The position numbers were made by a program, and so were the translations under genes. Below the pieces are notes generated by a model. The model was not told the origin of the DNA and searched no databases. It worked only from the letters and a program-made list of their open reading frames with translations. From Hyphomicrobiales bacterium (GTDB taxonomy: Bacteria > Pseudomonadota > Alphaproteobacteria > Rhizobiales > Rhizobiaceae): DNA of 10,291 bases. Position 1 is the stretch's first letter; the number at the start of each line of letters is the position of its first letter. The stretch spans positions 1-10,291 of the forward strand of contig JAALLB010000035.1 of assembly GCA_011087745.1 (NCBI GenBank), given 5' to 3'. Positions 1 through 6,877 of this stretch are shown piece after piece.

Positions 1-22
1 AAAAACCCTTAACCGCACTTTC

Positions 23-688
23 TCATTCAACGTTCGGTAACTTGGCAATACCGTCTATATAGCTTTCTTCCAGCTCTACCTGCTCCCATTTCTCAAGTTT
101 ATATTCCGTAGAGTTTTGTGGTGTTATGAGAACAGTTAACATTCCATTGGCTTTGGCAGGCTCAAGATTGCGTGGAAGGTCTTCAAACATCGCAGACGTT
201 TTACCCCTAATATTATGATCTTTTAGAAATTTGTTGAATGGACCGACTTTTGGCTTTGGTTCATAGTCAGAAGCAACAATATCAAACATGCCTTCAAAAA
301 GTCCGGGGTCTACATCCATTGCAGTTAATGTATCGGTTGCATGTTTGACCGAGCCATTCGTATAGATCAAACGGCGGCCTGGAAGCTTAGCCAGCATATC
401 ACCAAGCTCTGGATTTTTTGGAAGCTCCGAATAGTCAATATTATGAACGATGTCGAGAAACGCTTGCGGATCAATATTTCTGGTTTCCATCAACCCGCGA
501 AGCGTAGTGCCATATTCGCGGTACATGTCTTTTTGCAGTTTGCGCGCTTCAACCCGATCAAGACCAGTAAGTTCGGCTACATAGCCCGTCATTAGCAAAT
601 CAATTTGGCTAAACAGGTCGCAATGGCGGGGATAAAGCGTGTTGTCGAGGTCAAAAACCCAAGTGTCGATATTTTTAAAATTTTCCAT
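23..688 (-). CDS. HAD-family hydrolase, pyrimidine 5'-nucleotidase-like
   Basis: This 221-aa cytosolic protein is a haloacid dehalogenase-superfamily phosphatase. Motif I is DLDNTLYP, with the nucleophile Asp13 and acid/base Asp15. Motif II is YTNGS (Thr near 110). The motif III lysine lies in KPKVGPF (about 145-147), and motif IV is FEDLPRN (Glu169/Asp170). The helical cap between motifs I and II and the DNTLYP/EDLPRN wording match the pyrimidine 5'-nucleotidase (SDT1-like) subfamily, which dephosphorylates UMP/CMP-type nucleotides; the substrate here is inferred. I chose ATG at 688 because AAGGA lies 5 nt upstream; the frame extends to a TTG at 706 with no comparable site. In related bacteria I recall this gene directly following argB in the same direction. 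Here a divergent transporter gene separates them, so it probably needs its own promoter in the 70-bp gap 689-758. Confidence 0.85.
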   Translation of the reverse strand: MENFKNIDTWVFDLDNTLYPRHCDLFSQIDLLMTGYVAELTGLDRVEARKLQKDMYREYGTTLRGLMETRNIDPQAFLDIVHNIDYSELPKNPELGDMLAKLPGRRLIYTNGSVKHATDTLTAMDVDPGLFEGMFDIVASDYEPKPKVGPFNKFLKDHNIRGKTSAMFEDLPRNLEPAKANGMLTVLITPQNSTEYKLEKWEQVELEESYIDGIAKLPNVE

Positions 689-693
689 GGTGA

Positions 694-698
694 TCCTT
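694..698 (-). promoter_or_regulatory. Shine-Dalgarno deciding the HAD hydrolase start
   Basis: AAGGA on the minus strand ends 5 nt before the ATG at 688. It lies inside the six-codon extension back to TTG 706, so it supports ATG 688 over the upstream TTG. Confidence 0.6.
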
Positions 699-758
699 TG
701 TGCCAAGTCCTTGCCATGTTTCTTGACCTATGGCGAGAGGTGATGCATCTCTAGCACA

Positions 759-1661
759 ATGAATCTTTGGATAATTATCACTGTCGCAGCAGCTTTCCTG
801 CAAAACATTCGCTCAAGTCTCCAAAAACATCTCAAAAATGTAATGGGTTCAACTGGCGCTACTTTTGTGCGTTTTGGCTTCGGTGTTCCTTTTGCATGCC
901 TTTACTGGTGCATATTGATTTATTGGTTTGAATACCAGATCCCCGAGTTTAACTTCCGGTTTTTTCTTTGGGCAACGATTGCTTCTTTCGCGCAAATATT
1001 TGCTACATTTTTGCTGGTTTATCTCTTCTCCTTTAGAAACTTTACGGTTGGCACTGCCTATTCCAGAACGGAGCCGGCTCAAACTGCAATATTTGCTCTC
1101 ATTCTCTTTGGTGAAAAACTGTCATTCGGAAGCATTATGGCCATTGCGATCAGTATTGTCGGCGTAATGATTATTTCCGTTGCAAGGTCTGCAATTACGC
1201 TGAAAACCGTTTTTACATCCGTGCTTAGCCGCACAGCACTAATAGGTCTTGGTTCGGGAACATTATTCGGATTGTCAGCAGTTGGATATCGCACAGCTGC
1301 CCTTTCCGTTGAGCATGAGTTTTTCATGGTACAGGCCTCAACAACCCTGGTTTATGCGATCATCTTGCAAACGCTCGCCATGTTGACTTGGATCGTATTG
1401 CGCCAGCGTGACGAATTGCCAAAAATTATCAAAGCCTGGAAGCCAGCACTTGCTGTTGGGTTTGTTGGAGCAACGGCTTCTTTTGGTTGGTTTATAGCAT
1501 TCACATTGCAACAAGCCGCGCTTGTAAAAGTGGTGGCTCAGATTGAAATGCTCTTTACGTTTGCCTCGTCAATTTTCTTTTTCAAGGAAGCGATAAATCG
1601 GTTGGAAATCATCGGCTGCGTATTGATCACCGCCGGTATTATCCTGCTCGTTCTGATTTAA
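759..1661 (+). CDS. DMT-superfamily (EamA-type) transporter
   Basis: This 300-aa, very hydrophobic inner-membrane protein has about ten predicted membrane spans arranged as two halves. That is the layout of EamA/RhaT-type drug/metabolite transporters of about 300 aa. The first half holds a conserved-looking acidic loop (SRTEPAQTAIFALILFGE), a typical EamA signature in which a Pro- and Glu-containing stretch precedes a span. The second half repeats the pattern (VAQIEMLFTFASSIFFFKE, then a final span). The exported substrate cannot be read from the sequence. A GAGAGG-type ribosome site at 735-740 lies unusually far (about 18 nt) from the ATG, so initiation may be weak. No better in-frame start is evident. 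The gene points against argB (4-bp gap between stop codons) and away from the HAD gene, so it interrupts an otherwise leftward housekeeping cluster. Confidence 0.85.
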   Translation: MNLWIIITVAAAFLQNIRSSLQKHLKNVMGSTGATFVRFGFGVPFACLYWCILIYWFEYQIPEFNFRFFLWATIASFAQIFATFLLVYLFSFRNFTVGTAYSRTEPAQTAIFALILFGEKLSFGSIMAIAISIVGVMIISVARSAITLKTVFTSVLSRTALIGLGSGTLFGLSAVGYRTAALSVEHEFFMVQASTTLVYAIILQTLAMLTWIVLRQRDELPKIIKAWKPALAVGFVGATASFGWFIAFTLQQAALVKVVAQIEMLFTFASSIFFFKEAINRLEIIGCVLITAGIILLVLI

Positions 1662-1679
1662 CCTGTTACGGCTTAATCA
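1654..1679. terminator. Imperfect hairpin over the convergent stop codons
   Basis: TGATTTAACC (1654-1663) can pair with GGCTTAATCA (1670-1679) at 8 of 10 positions around a 6-nt loop. It covers the stop codons of both the transporter gene and argB. It could act as a bidirectional terminator, but there is no T-run on either side, so this is weak support. The palindrome may simply follow from two stops facing each other. Confidence 0.25.
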
Positions 1680-2571
1680 AAGTACCAGCACCATGTTCTG
1701 TAAATATTTCCAACAAAACTGCATGGGGTTTTTTACCGTTTACAATAACGACCCCTTCAACACCTTCGTCTTCATCACCCAAAGCTGAAATACAGGTATC
1801 AACCTTCGGGATCATACCACCATTGATCGTGCCATCTTTGATAAGAGCCTTGGCATCCTTGATGGTGAGCTCCTTGATAAGGTTTTTATCATTGTCCAGA
1901 ACTCCCTCAACATCAGTCAGAAACAAAAGGCGCTTTGCATCAAGTGCGCTCGCCAGAGCACCTGCAAATGTGTCCGCGTTGACGTTGTATGTCTTGCCAT
2001 CCTTGCCAAAACAAACCGGAGCAACAACCGGGATCAGCCCTGCTTCAATCACCAGATCAAGTACGGTTGAATCAACCTCTTTTGGTTCACCAACAAAGCC
2101 CAGATCAACAATGCGTTCGATGTTCGAATTCGGGTCAACCGACGTGCGGCGCAGTTTTTCTACCAGCACCATATTTCCATCCTTGCCGCAAAGCCCAACC
2201 GCACGAGCCCCTTCAGCATTGATAGACGCAACGATGGATTTATTGATGGAACCGGCAAGAACCATCTCGACAATCTCGATTGTATCTTGATCCGTAACAC
2301 GTAGCCCGTCTTTAAACTCAGACTTGATGTTCATGCGTTCAAGCATTGAGCCAATTTGCGGCCCACCACCATGCACAACGACCGGGTGGACGCCCGCTTG
2401 TTTTAAAAGAGCGATATCACGGCAAAAGGCTTTTCCCAGGTTCTCATCACCCATGGCATTGCCGCCATATTTCACAACCACAGTGCGTCCCGTGTAACGT
2501 TGCATATACGGAAGCGCGTGAGCTAGAATTTCAGCCTCGTGAAGGCCATCTGTTTCTGATTTTTTGGTCAT
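1666..2571 (-). CDS. argB: Acetylglutamate kinase
   Basis: ArgB phosphorylates N-acetyl-L-glutamate with ATP, the second step of arginine biosynthesis, in the cytosol. The 301-aa protein shows the amino-acid-kinase fold signatures: VVKYGGNAM with catalytic Lys34, and VVHGGGPQIG (Gly68-70) for phosphate binding. The substrate-binding segment GLRVTDQDTIEIVEMVLAG is followed by NVNADTFAGALASAL and a nucleotide-binding C-terminal half (LLFLTDVEGVL, GGMIPKVDTC). The roughly 25-residue N-terminal helix before the first strand (EILAHALPYMQRY) is the extension found in arginine-feedback-inhibited, hexameric enzymes, so arginine inhibition is likely (inference). ATG 2571 is preceded by an AGGCGA-like ribosome site. 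It lies 62 bp downstream of engB and is probably read from the same leftward transcript. Confidence 0.97.
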   Translation of the reverse strand: MTKKSETDGLHEAEILAHALPYMQRYTGRTVVVKYGGNAMGDENLGKAFCRDIALLKQAGVHPVVVHGGGPQIGSMLERMNIKSEFKDGLRVTDQDTIEIVEMVLAGSINKSIVASINAEGARAVGLCGKDGNMVLVEKLRRTSVDPNSNIERIVDLGFVGEPKEVDSTVLDLVIEAGLIPVVAPVCFGKDGKTYNVNADTFAGALASALDAKRLLFLTDVEGVLDNDKNLIKELTIKDAKALIKDGTINGGMIPKVDTCISALGDEDEGVEGVVIVNGKKPHAVLLEIFTEHGAGTLIKP

Positions 2572-2633
2572 GGATTTATCGCCTGTTATTCAAGACGTTA
2601 CATAGCCTCAAACTTGAAATTCGGCAAGGTGGC

Positions 2634-3293
2634 TTAAAACACACTTGCAATTACGGCGCGAAGTTCGGCAATTCCTTCACCTTTTTCAGATGATGTGGTC
2701 AGCACTTCAGGATAGGCTGCCGGGTGTTTTGAAAGTTTGGCAAGTGTCTCGGTTTGCAAATTTTCAAGGGCGTGAACTTTGATCTTGTCTGATTTGGTCA
2801 AAACAATTTGATAAGAGCAAGCTGCCTTGTCCATCATTTTGAAAACTTCTTCATCGTTCTTTTTGATACCATGACGAGAATCAATCAACACAAAAACCCG
2901 CCGAAGTGTGGTGCGTCCTCGAAGGTATGAAAAAACTAGTCTCGTCCAGGCTTCAACCTGATTTTTAGGCGCTTTTGCATAGCCATAGCCAGGCATGTCA
3001 ACGATGGCATAATCTGGAACTTCACCGCTGTCTTTTGGAATAAAATAATTCAGATCCTGCGTTCGGCCCGGCGTATTGGATGTCCGCGCCAGCCCTTTTT
3101 GGTTTACAAGGGCATTGATCAAAGATGACTTGCCCACATTGGATCGACCGGCAAAGGAAATTTCCAAAGGCCCTTCCGGAGGCATGAATTTCATAGATGG
3201 CACACCAAGCAAAAATTCCCATCCTTTAGCAAACAAAAGCCGCCCTTTTTCAAGAGCGGCCTCGCTGAACTTATTGGGCTCATCATCCAACAT
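2634..3293 (-). CDS. engB: Ribosome biogenesis GTP-binding protein YihA/YsxC/EngB
   Basis: This 219-aa TRAFAC GTPase of the EngB (YihA/YsxC) family is needed for late large-subunit ribosome assembly. The GTPase motifs are in order: G1 GRSNVGKSS (49-57), G2 region SNTPGRTQ with Thr74/Thr78, G3 DMPGYGYA (99-106), G4 TKSD (166-169) and a G5-like TSSEKGEG near the C-terminus. The asparagine and tyrosines in these motifs are diagnostic of EngB rather than Era or Der. The length is normal once a roughly 40-residue N-terminal segment preceding the G domain is counted. The start ATG at 3293 lies 3 bp after the yidC stop codon, so the two genes are likely translationally coupled. I recall yidC-engB-argB adjacency as common in Hyphomicrobiales. 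Confidence 0.96.
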   Translation of the reverse strand: MLDDEPNKFSEAALEKGRLLFAKGWEFLLGVPSMKFMPPEGPLEISFAGRSNVGKSSLINALVNQKGLARTSNTPGRTQDLNYFIPKDSGEVPDYAIVDMPGYGYAKAPKNQVEAWTRLVFSYLRGRTTLRRVFVLIDSRHGIKKNDEEVFKMMDKAACSYQIVLTKSDKIKVHALENLQTETLAKLSKHPAAYPEVLTTSSEKGEGIAELRAVIASVF

Positions 3294-3296
3294 TTT

Positions 3297-5078
3297 TTAG
3301 GTCTCTTTCGGCTTGTGCTTGAATATCCCCTTGAGATTTTCAAAGAGCGCAACTTCGGCGCCGTGACGTTTCATGATGATGCCCTGCTGAATGAGGCTTA
3401 AGGTATTGTTCCATGCCCAGTAAATAACAAGACCAGCCGGGAATGTTGCAAGCATGAAGGTAAATACAAGTGGCATCCACTTGAAGATCATCGCTTGTGT
3501 TGGATCTGGCGGCGCAGGGTTCATCTGGAACTGCAAGAACATGGTAATACCCATAATCACTGGCCAAATACCAACAAGGAATATACCGCCCACTTCAAAT
3601 GGAATGAGACCAAACAGGTTGAAAATCGAAGTTGGGTCTGGCGCAGCCAAATCCTGAATCCAGCCAAAGAACGGTGCGTGACGCATTTCAATGGTTACAA
3701 ACAGCACCTTATAGAGTGCGAAGAATACAGGAATTTGCACCAGCATTGGCAAACAACCCGCTGCGGGATTGATTTTCTCCCGCTTGTATATCGCCATCAT
3801 CTCTTGCTGCTGCTTCATCTTGTCATCGCCGTACTTCTCGCGCATTTCAGTCATTTCTGGCTGAACCTTTTTCATCTTCGCCATGGAGGCATAAGACATG
3901 TTTGCAAGCGGTAGGAAGATTGCTTTGATGATAACGGTTGCACCAAGGATAGCGACACCGAAATTGCCTACAAGACCGTGTAGCCAATGGATCAACCAGA
4001 ACAAGGGTTTGGTGATGAAGTAGAACCAGCCCCAGTCGATCATCAAATCAAAATTATCAATATTAAGATCTTCTTGGTAGCCATCAATTATCTCGGTTAC
4101 CTTTGCACCTGCAAAAAGTTTGTTCTGAACTTCTGCACTGCCACCGGCCGGAATGCTGGTCACTTCGCCGACGTAGTCAGTCTGGAATAGTTCAGCGCCT
4201 TTATCGTCATAGAAAAATCTGGGTTTGAAGGAAGAACCAGGAATAAGTGCCGCCGCCCAATATTTATCAGTAATGCCTAACCAACCTGTTGGTGTACGAG
4301 CAACAGATAATTCTTTGTCATCATGAAGGTCACCATAATCAACTTCATTCAGGCCTTCTTCGCCAAAATATCCAATCAGACCTTCATGTAGTACGAAGAT
4401 CCCTTGCGTTGATGGTTCGCCAAAGCGTGCTATACGGCCATAACCTGTTAGGTCCACCGGATTGCTTGAGGTATTAGCAATGCGATCTGTGACCGTGAAC
4501 ATATATTTATCATCAAGTTCGATATCACGCTCAAATCGGATACCGTTTTCATTGGTCCAATCAAGCGTAACCTTGCTATTTGCAGTAAGCGCTGAAGCGC
4601 TAGTATTCCAAACTGTATTAACGCCAGGAACTTCACCAGCAGTTTCAGATCTCAAATATCCAAACTCGGCAAAATATGGATTTGCGCTATTGCTTGGTGA
4701 AAGTAGTGTAACAAGCGGAGAACCTTCTTTATTCTCAACTTTGTATTTCTTCAGGCGAAGATCATCTATGCGGGCACCGCGCAGGTTCAATGAACCAATA
4801 AGAAGGTCAGCATCAATTGCAAGACGCTTTTCTTCTTCTGTAGGAGCTGTTTCTGTGTTTGTTGCCGGTGCAGTCGATGTTGCAACATCACTTTGCGGAA
4901 TGGCGGCATTGTCAGCAGGTTTTACTTCGCCGGATTCAATTGCTTCACGCTGCGAAATAATCTCGGCTTGCTTGCGTTCTTCCTCAACGATTGGCCCAAT
5001 ATAAAATACTTGCCATAAAACTAGCACAAGAACGGAAAGCCCGATTGCCAGAAACGTATTACTATTATTGCCGTTCAT
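3297..5078 (-). CDS. yidC: Membrane protein insertase YidC
   Basis: YidC inserts and folds inner-membrane proteins, alone or with SecYEG. The 593-aa protein has the Gram-negative layout. An N-terminal span (about residues 8-27) is followed by a large periplasmic domain to about residue 350, starting with a low-complexity Ala/Thr/Glu linker (about 55-85). The conserved insertase core carries the remaining spans. Core hallmarks are the SYASMAKMKKVQPEM coiled hairpin, KREKINPAAGCLPMLVQIPVF, and the terminal span with FPAGLVIYWAWNN. The position of the E. coli groove arginine (R366) is occupied by Lys385 (VIIKAIF), a conservative positive charge that I believe is usual in alphaproteobacteria. A short basic tail (FKHKPKET) ends the protein. 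A GGGA ribosome site precedes ATG 5078. It lies 66 bp downstream of rnpA, with no yidD gene between them. Confidence 0.97.
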   Translation of the reverse strand: MNGNNSNTFLAIGLSVLVLVLWQVFYIGPIVEEERKQAEIISQREAIESGEVKPADNAAIPQSDVATSTAPATNTETAPTEEEKRLAIDADLLIGSLNLRGARIDDLRLKKYKVENKEGSPLVTLLSPSNSANPYFAEFGYLRSETAGEVPGVNTVWNTSASALTANSKVTLDWTNENGIRFERDIELDDKYMFTVTDRIANTSSNPVDLTGYGRIARFGEPSTQGIFVLHEGLIGYFGEEGLNEVDYGDLHDDKELSVARTPTGWLGITDKYWAAALIPGSSFKPRFFYDDKGAELFQTDYVGEVTSIPAGGSAEVQNKLFAGAKVTEIIDGYQEDLNIDNFDLMIDWGWFYFITKPLFWLIHWLHGLVGNFGVAILGATVIIKAIFLPLANMSYASMAKMKKVQPEMTEMREKYGDDKMKQQQEMMAIYKREKINPAAGCLPMLVQIPVFFALYKVLFVTIEMRHAPFFGWIQDLAAPDPTSIFNLFGLIPFEVGGIFLVGIWPVIMGITMFLQFQMNPAPPDPTQAMIFKWMPLVFTFMLATFPAGLVIYWAWNNTLSLIQQGIIMKRHGAEVALFENLKGIFKHKPKET

Positions 5079-5144
5079 AAGTTTTAGTCCCGTTACGTAT
5101 ATTTGGTTTTATGGGAGATGTTATGTGCCGCATCGCCCGAATTT

Positions 5145-5564
5145 TTAGTTTTTTCTAGAGCCTTTTGCCCCGTTCCTATGAACATGGTCAATTGCTTGCT
5201 CCAAATCCTTTAAAATAGATGTAAAGTTTTGCGTCAATGCACCATGTTTTCCAATGATTACATAATCATGATTGAGGTGAGATTTAAGTGGAAAGGTTAT
5301 ATTGGCTGCTTCCCGTAATCTACGCTTTATTCGGTTGCGGATAATCGCGTTGCCAACCTTCTTGGTAACCGTATACCCAACCCGAGCCGTTTGTTCATTC
5401 TCACTGTCATCGATTATCTTGCTCTGAAAAACCAGTGATTTGGTTGAGTATCGTTTTCCAGAGCGCAAACGCAAAAAATCCGAGCGCTTCTTGAGTGTTG
5501 GAACTCTTTGAGAAGTTAACTCGGAGATTTGCCGGTGTTTAGACAAGTCCGGCTCCAAAATCAT
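5145..5564 (-). CDS. rnpA: Ribonuclease P protein component
   Basis: RnpA is the small basic protein subunit of RNase P, which binds the catalytic RNA and aids 5' maturation of tRNA precursors. The 139-aa product contains the family signature GNAIIRNRIKRRLREA (71-86), the RNR helix that contacts RNase P RNA. It also has the N-terminal family motif LKKRSDFLRLRSGKR (24-38) and the central VGYTVTKKVG strand. About 20 residues precede the usual start of homology. No internal ATG or GTG offers a shorter start there, so the extension is probably real. No strong ribosome site is visible. The 27-bp gap to rpmH and shared direction indicate the classic rpmH-rnpA operon. Confidence 0.95.
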   Translation of the reverse strand: MILEPDLSKHRQISELTSQRVPTLKKRSDFLRLRSGKRYSTKSLVFQSKIIDDSENEQTARVGYTVTKKVGNAIIRNRIKRRLREAANITFPLKSHLNHDYVIIGKHGALTQNFTSILKDLEQAIDHVHRNGAKGSRKN

Positions 5565-5591
5565 TGCAATGAATTAGTAGTGCAGATCTGC

Positions 5592-5726
5592 TTAAGCAGA
5601 AAGCTTCTTGCGGCCCTTGGCACGACGAGCAGCGATTACGTTGCGACCGCCTTTGGTTGTCATGCGTGAGCGAAAGCCATGTCTGCGAGCGCGAACAAGA
5701 TTACTTGGTTGAAATGTACGTTTCAT
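5592..5726 (-). CDS. rpmH: 50S ribosomal protein L34
   Basis: This small ORF encodes 44 residues, beginning MKRTFQPSNLVRARRHGF and ending AKGRKKLSA. It is the full, near-invariant sequence of bacterial L34, a highly basic protein of the large ribosomal subunit. The length is the normal one for the family. It is the first gene of the leftward housekeeping cluster, immediately upstream of rnpA. A near-consensus promoter lies about 160 bp upstream of its ATG, which leaves a long untranslated leader. Confidence 0.98.
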   Translation of the reverse strand: MKRTFQPSNLVRARRHGFRSRMTTKGGRNVIAARRAKGRKKLSA

Positions 5727-5796
5727 ATTCAAATATCCGCGTTTTTAACACGAACCCTCAAAATTTATTGTTAGGGTGACAAATTCTACCGAAAAT

Positions 5797-5831
5797 AGAT
5801 GATATCGGCCAAAAACCTTGTAAAATCATCT
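5797..5831 (-). repeat. Inverted repeat in the rpmH leader
   Basis: AGATGAT (5797-5803) is a perfect inverted match of ATCATCT (5825-5831), separated by 21 nt. An outer ATA/TAT can add pairs if two bases bulge. It lies within the predicted 5' untranslated region of rpmH, so it could form a hairpin in the mRNA. The stem is short and AT-rich, and a chance occurrence is possible. Confidence 0.3.
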
Positions 5832-5887
5832 GCTATTAGAAGAAAACTTGTACTGTGCTAAAACACACATACCCAGTTGTTGAACGG

Positions 5888-5916
5888 CTTATAGTGGGAT
5901 AAACAAAACAAGTCAA
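5888..5916 (-). promoter_or_regulatory. Sigma-70-type promoter for rpmH-rnpA
   Basis: On the minus strand, TTGACT (5911-5916) is followed after exactly 17 bp by TATAAG (5888-5893). Both boxes match the housekeeping consensus at five of six positions. Transcription would start near 5881 and give a leader of about 155 nt before the rpmH ATG. A strong promoter is expected for a ribosomal protein gene. It probably drives the whole rpmH-rnpA-yidC-engB-argB cluster, with internal promoters not excluded. Confidence 0.75.
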
Positions 5917-6074
5917 GAAAACGCTCGGTGCCGATTAAGAATTTTTACTATTTATTTGACCTGATACCGACACACATAAATGTCATTAGAGTTGATAGAA
6001 ATTCACGCTTATTTGGTCTAATCCTGCTTTACATGCCAGACTTTAGAATATTGCGACTTACCAAAGAATTATAA

Positions 6075-6851
6075 ATGACAACTAACAATCAGAGAAAAAC
6101 CGCTAGCCCAATAAAAAAATGGGGCGCGTTGGGCGTTATTATTGCCTTGCTGATAGTTGGTTATCTTGCTGGTTTGCATGAATATTTTTCACTTTCGAAC
6201 TTGATCAAACACCGTGAAGCTATGGTGTATTTTGTTTCTGAGAATATTGTTTTGGCAATGCTTGGCTATCTGCTCTTGTATATCATTATCGTTGCGGTGT
6301 CCTTTCCAGGCGCTTCTGCCTTAACAATCACATCAGGGTTGATATTTGGCGGCATTTTGGGTGGAACACTGACGGTAATAGGCGCAACTCTTGGAGCAAT
6401 CATTATTTTCCTGATTGCTCGCAGCTCATTGGGCGATGTTCTGGAAAAAAAAGCGGGGCCCTTTATACAAAAAATGATTGCCGGTTTTCAGAAAGATCAG
6501 TTTCAGTATCTGCTTACCTTGCGGCTAACGCCTATTTTTCCGTTTTGGGTCGTAAACATTGTTCCAGCACTGCTTAATATGAAGTTGGGATCCTATGCGC
6601 TGGCAACCATGCTTGGAATAATTCCAGGAACATTCGCATTTGCATATATTGGAGCTGGGCTAGACAGTGTTATTGCTGCCCAGGAAGCAGCAAACCCTGG
6701 ATGCGCTGATGCAGGAACTTGTTCTATCGACATCGGCGCGTTGGTGACAACGGATCTTCTAATTGCCCTGGCAGGACTTGCAGCATTATCTGCTTTGCCA
6801 TTTATTATTAAGAAAATACGAGGAAAGAAGCAGGTTGATGGTGGCGCTTAA
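6075..6851 (+). CDS. TVP38/TMEM64 family (DedA-like, VTT domain) membrane protein
   Basis: This 258-aa integral inner-membrane protein has a short polar N-terminus, a first span at about residues 15-35, and then the VTT (SNARE-associated/DedA) core. Core hallmarks are SFPGASALTITSGLIFGG, a glycine-rich GGTLTVIGATLGAIIIFLIAR segment (split by its re-entrant region), LRLTPIFPFWVVNIVPALL and GIIPGTFAFAYIGAGLD. A loop with two cysteines (GCADAGTCSID) precedes the last span and a basic C-terminal tail. DedA/VTT proteins are implicated in lipid scrambling or transport and membrane homeostasis; the substrate here is unknown. The ribosome site (AAAGAA) is weak. The oxidoreductase gene begins 26 bp downstream, suggesting co-transcription. 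TVP38-type proteins recur next to, or fused with, MerA-like oxidoreductases (recalled, not checked), so the two may work together in a membrane redox process. Confidence 0.9.
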   Translation: MTTNNQRKTASPIKKWGALGVIIALLIVGYLAGLHEYFSLSNLIKHREAMVYFVSENIVLAMLGYLLLYIIIVAVSFPGASALTITSGLIFGGILGGTLTVIGATLGAIIIFLIARSSLGDVLEKKAGPFIQKMIAGFQKDQFQYLLTLRLTPIFPFWVVNIVPALLNMKLGSYALATMLGIIPGTFAFAYIGAGLDSVIAAQEAANPGCADAGTCSIDIGALVTTDLLIALAGLAALSALPFIIKKIRGKKQVDGGA

Positions 6852-6877
6852 AAACATGAATACTCAAGGAAAAAAGA

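Larger units (their letters stand above)
5727..6074. other. Divergent intergenic region between rpmH and the TVP38 operon
   Basis: These 348 bp hold no ORF I can support. The left part is the leader of rpmH, with the promoter at 5888-5916 on the minus strand. The right part, roughly 5935-6074, is AT-rich and should contain the promoter of the rightward operon. The only candidates I see are poor: TTGACC at 5956-5961 without a properly spaced -10, and TTGATA (5992-5997) with TCTAAT (6017-6022) at a long 19-bp spacing. I therefore call no plus-strand promoter. Confidence 0.6.

Noticed and set aside
1823..2290. 155-codon plus-strand ORF opposite argB
   Set aside because: It is the reverse-strand shadow of conserved argB coding sequence; its low-complexity Ser/Thr/Arg composition is typical of such shadows.
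3495..3914. 139-codon plus-strand ORF opposite the YidC core
   Set aside because: Rich in His, Trp and Leu with no recognisable domain; explained by antisense reading of yidC.
4462..5004. 180-codon plus-strand ORF opposite yidC
   Set aside because: It is antisense to a fully supported yidC, serine/arginine-rich with no family resemblance, and has no convincing ribosome site.
5749..5779. ACCCT/AGGGT hairpin near the rpmH start
   Set aside because: Only 5 bp with a loop of about 14 nt, and no supporting context.
5727..6074. Replication origin next to rpmH
   Set aside because: rpmH flanks dnaA/oriC in some bacteria, but no dnaA or dnaN is present and I saw no cluster of DnaA boxes; the closest match, TTATCCCAC in the promoter spacer, is single and imperfect.
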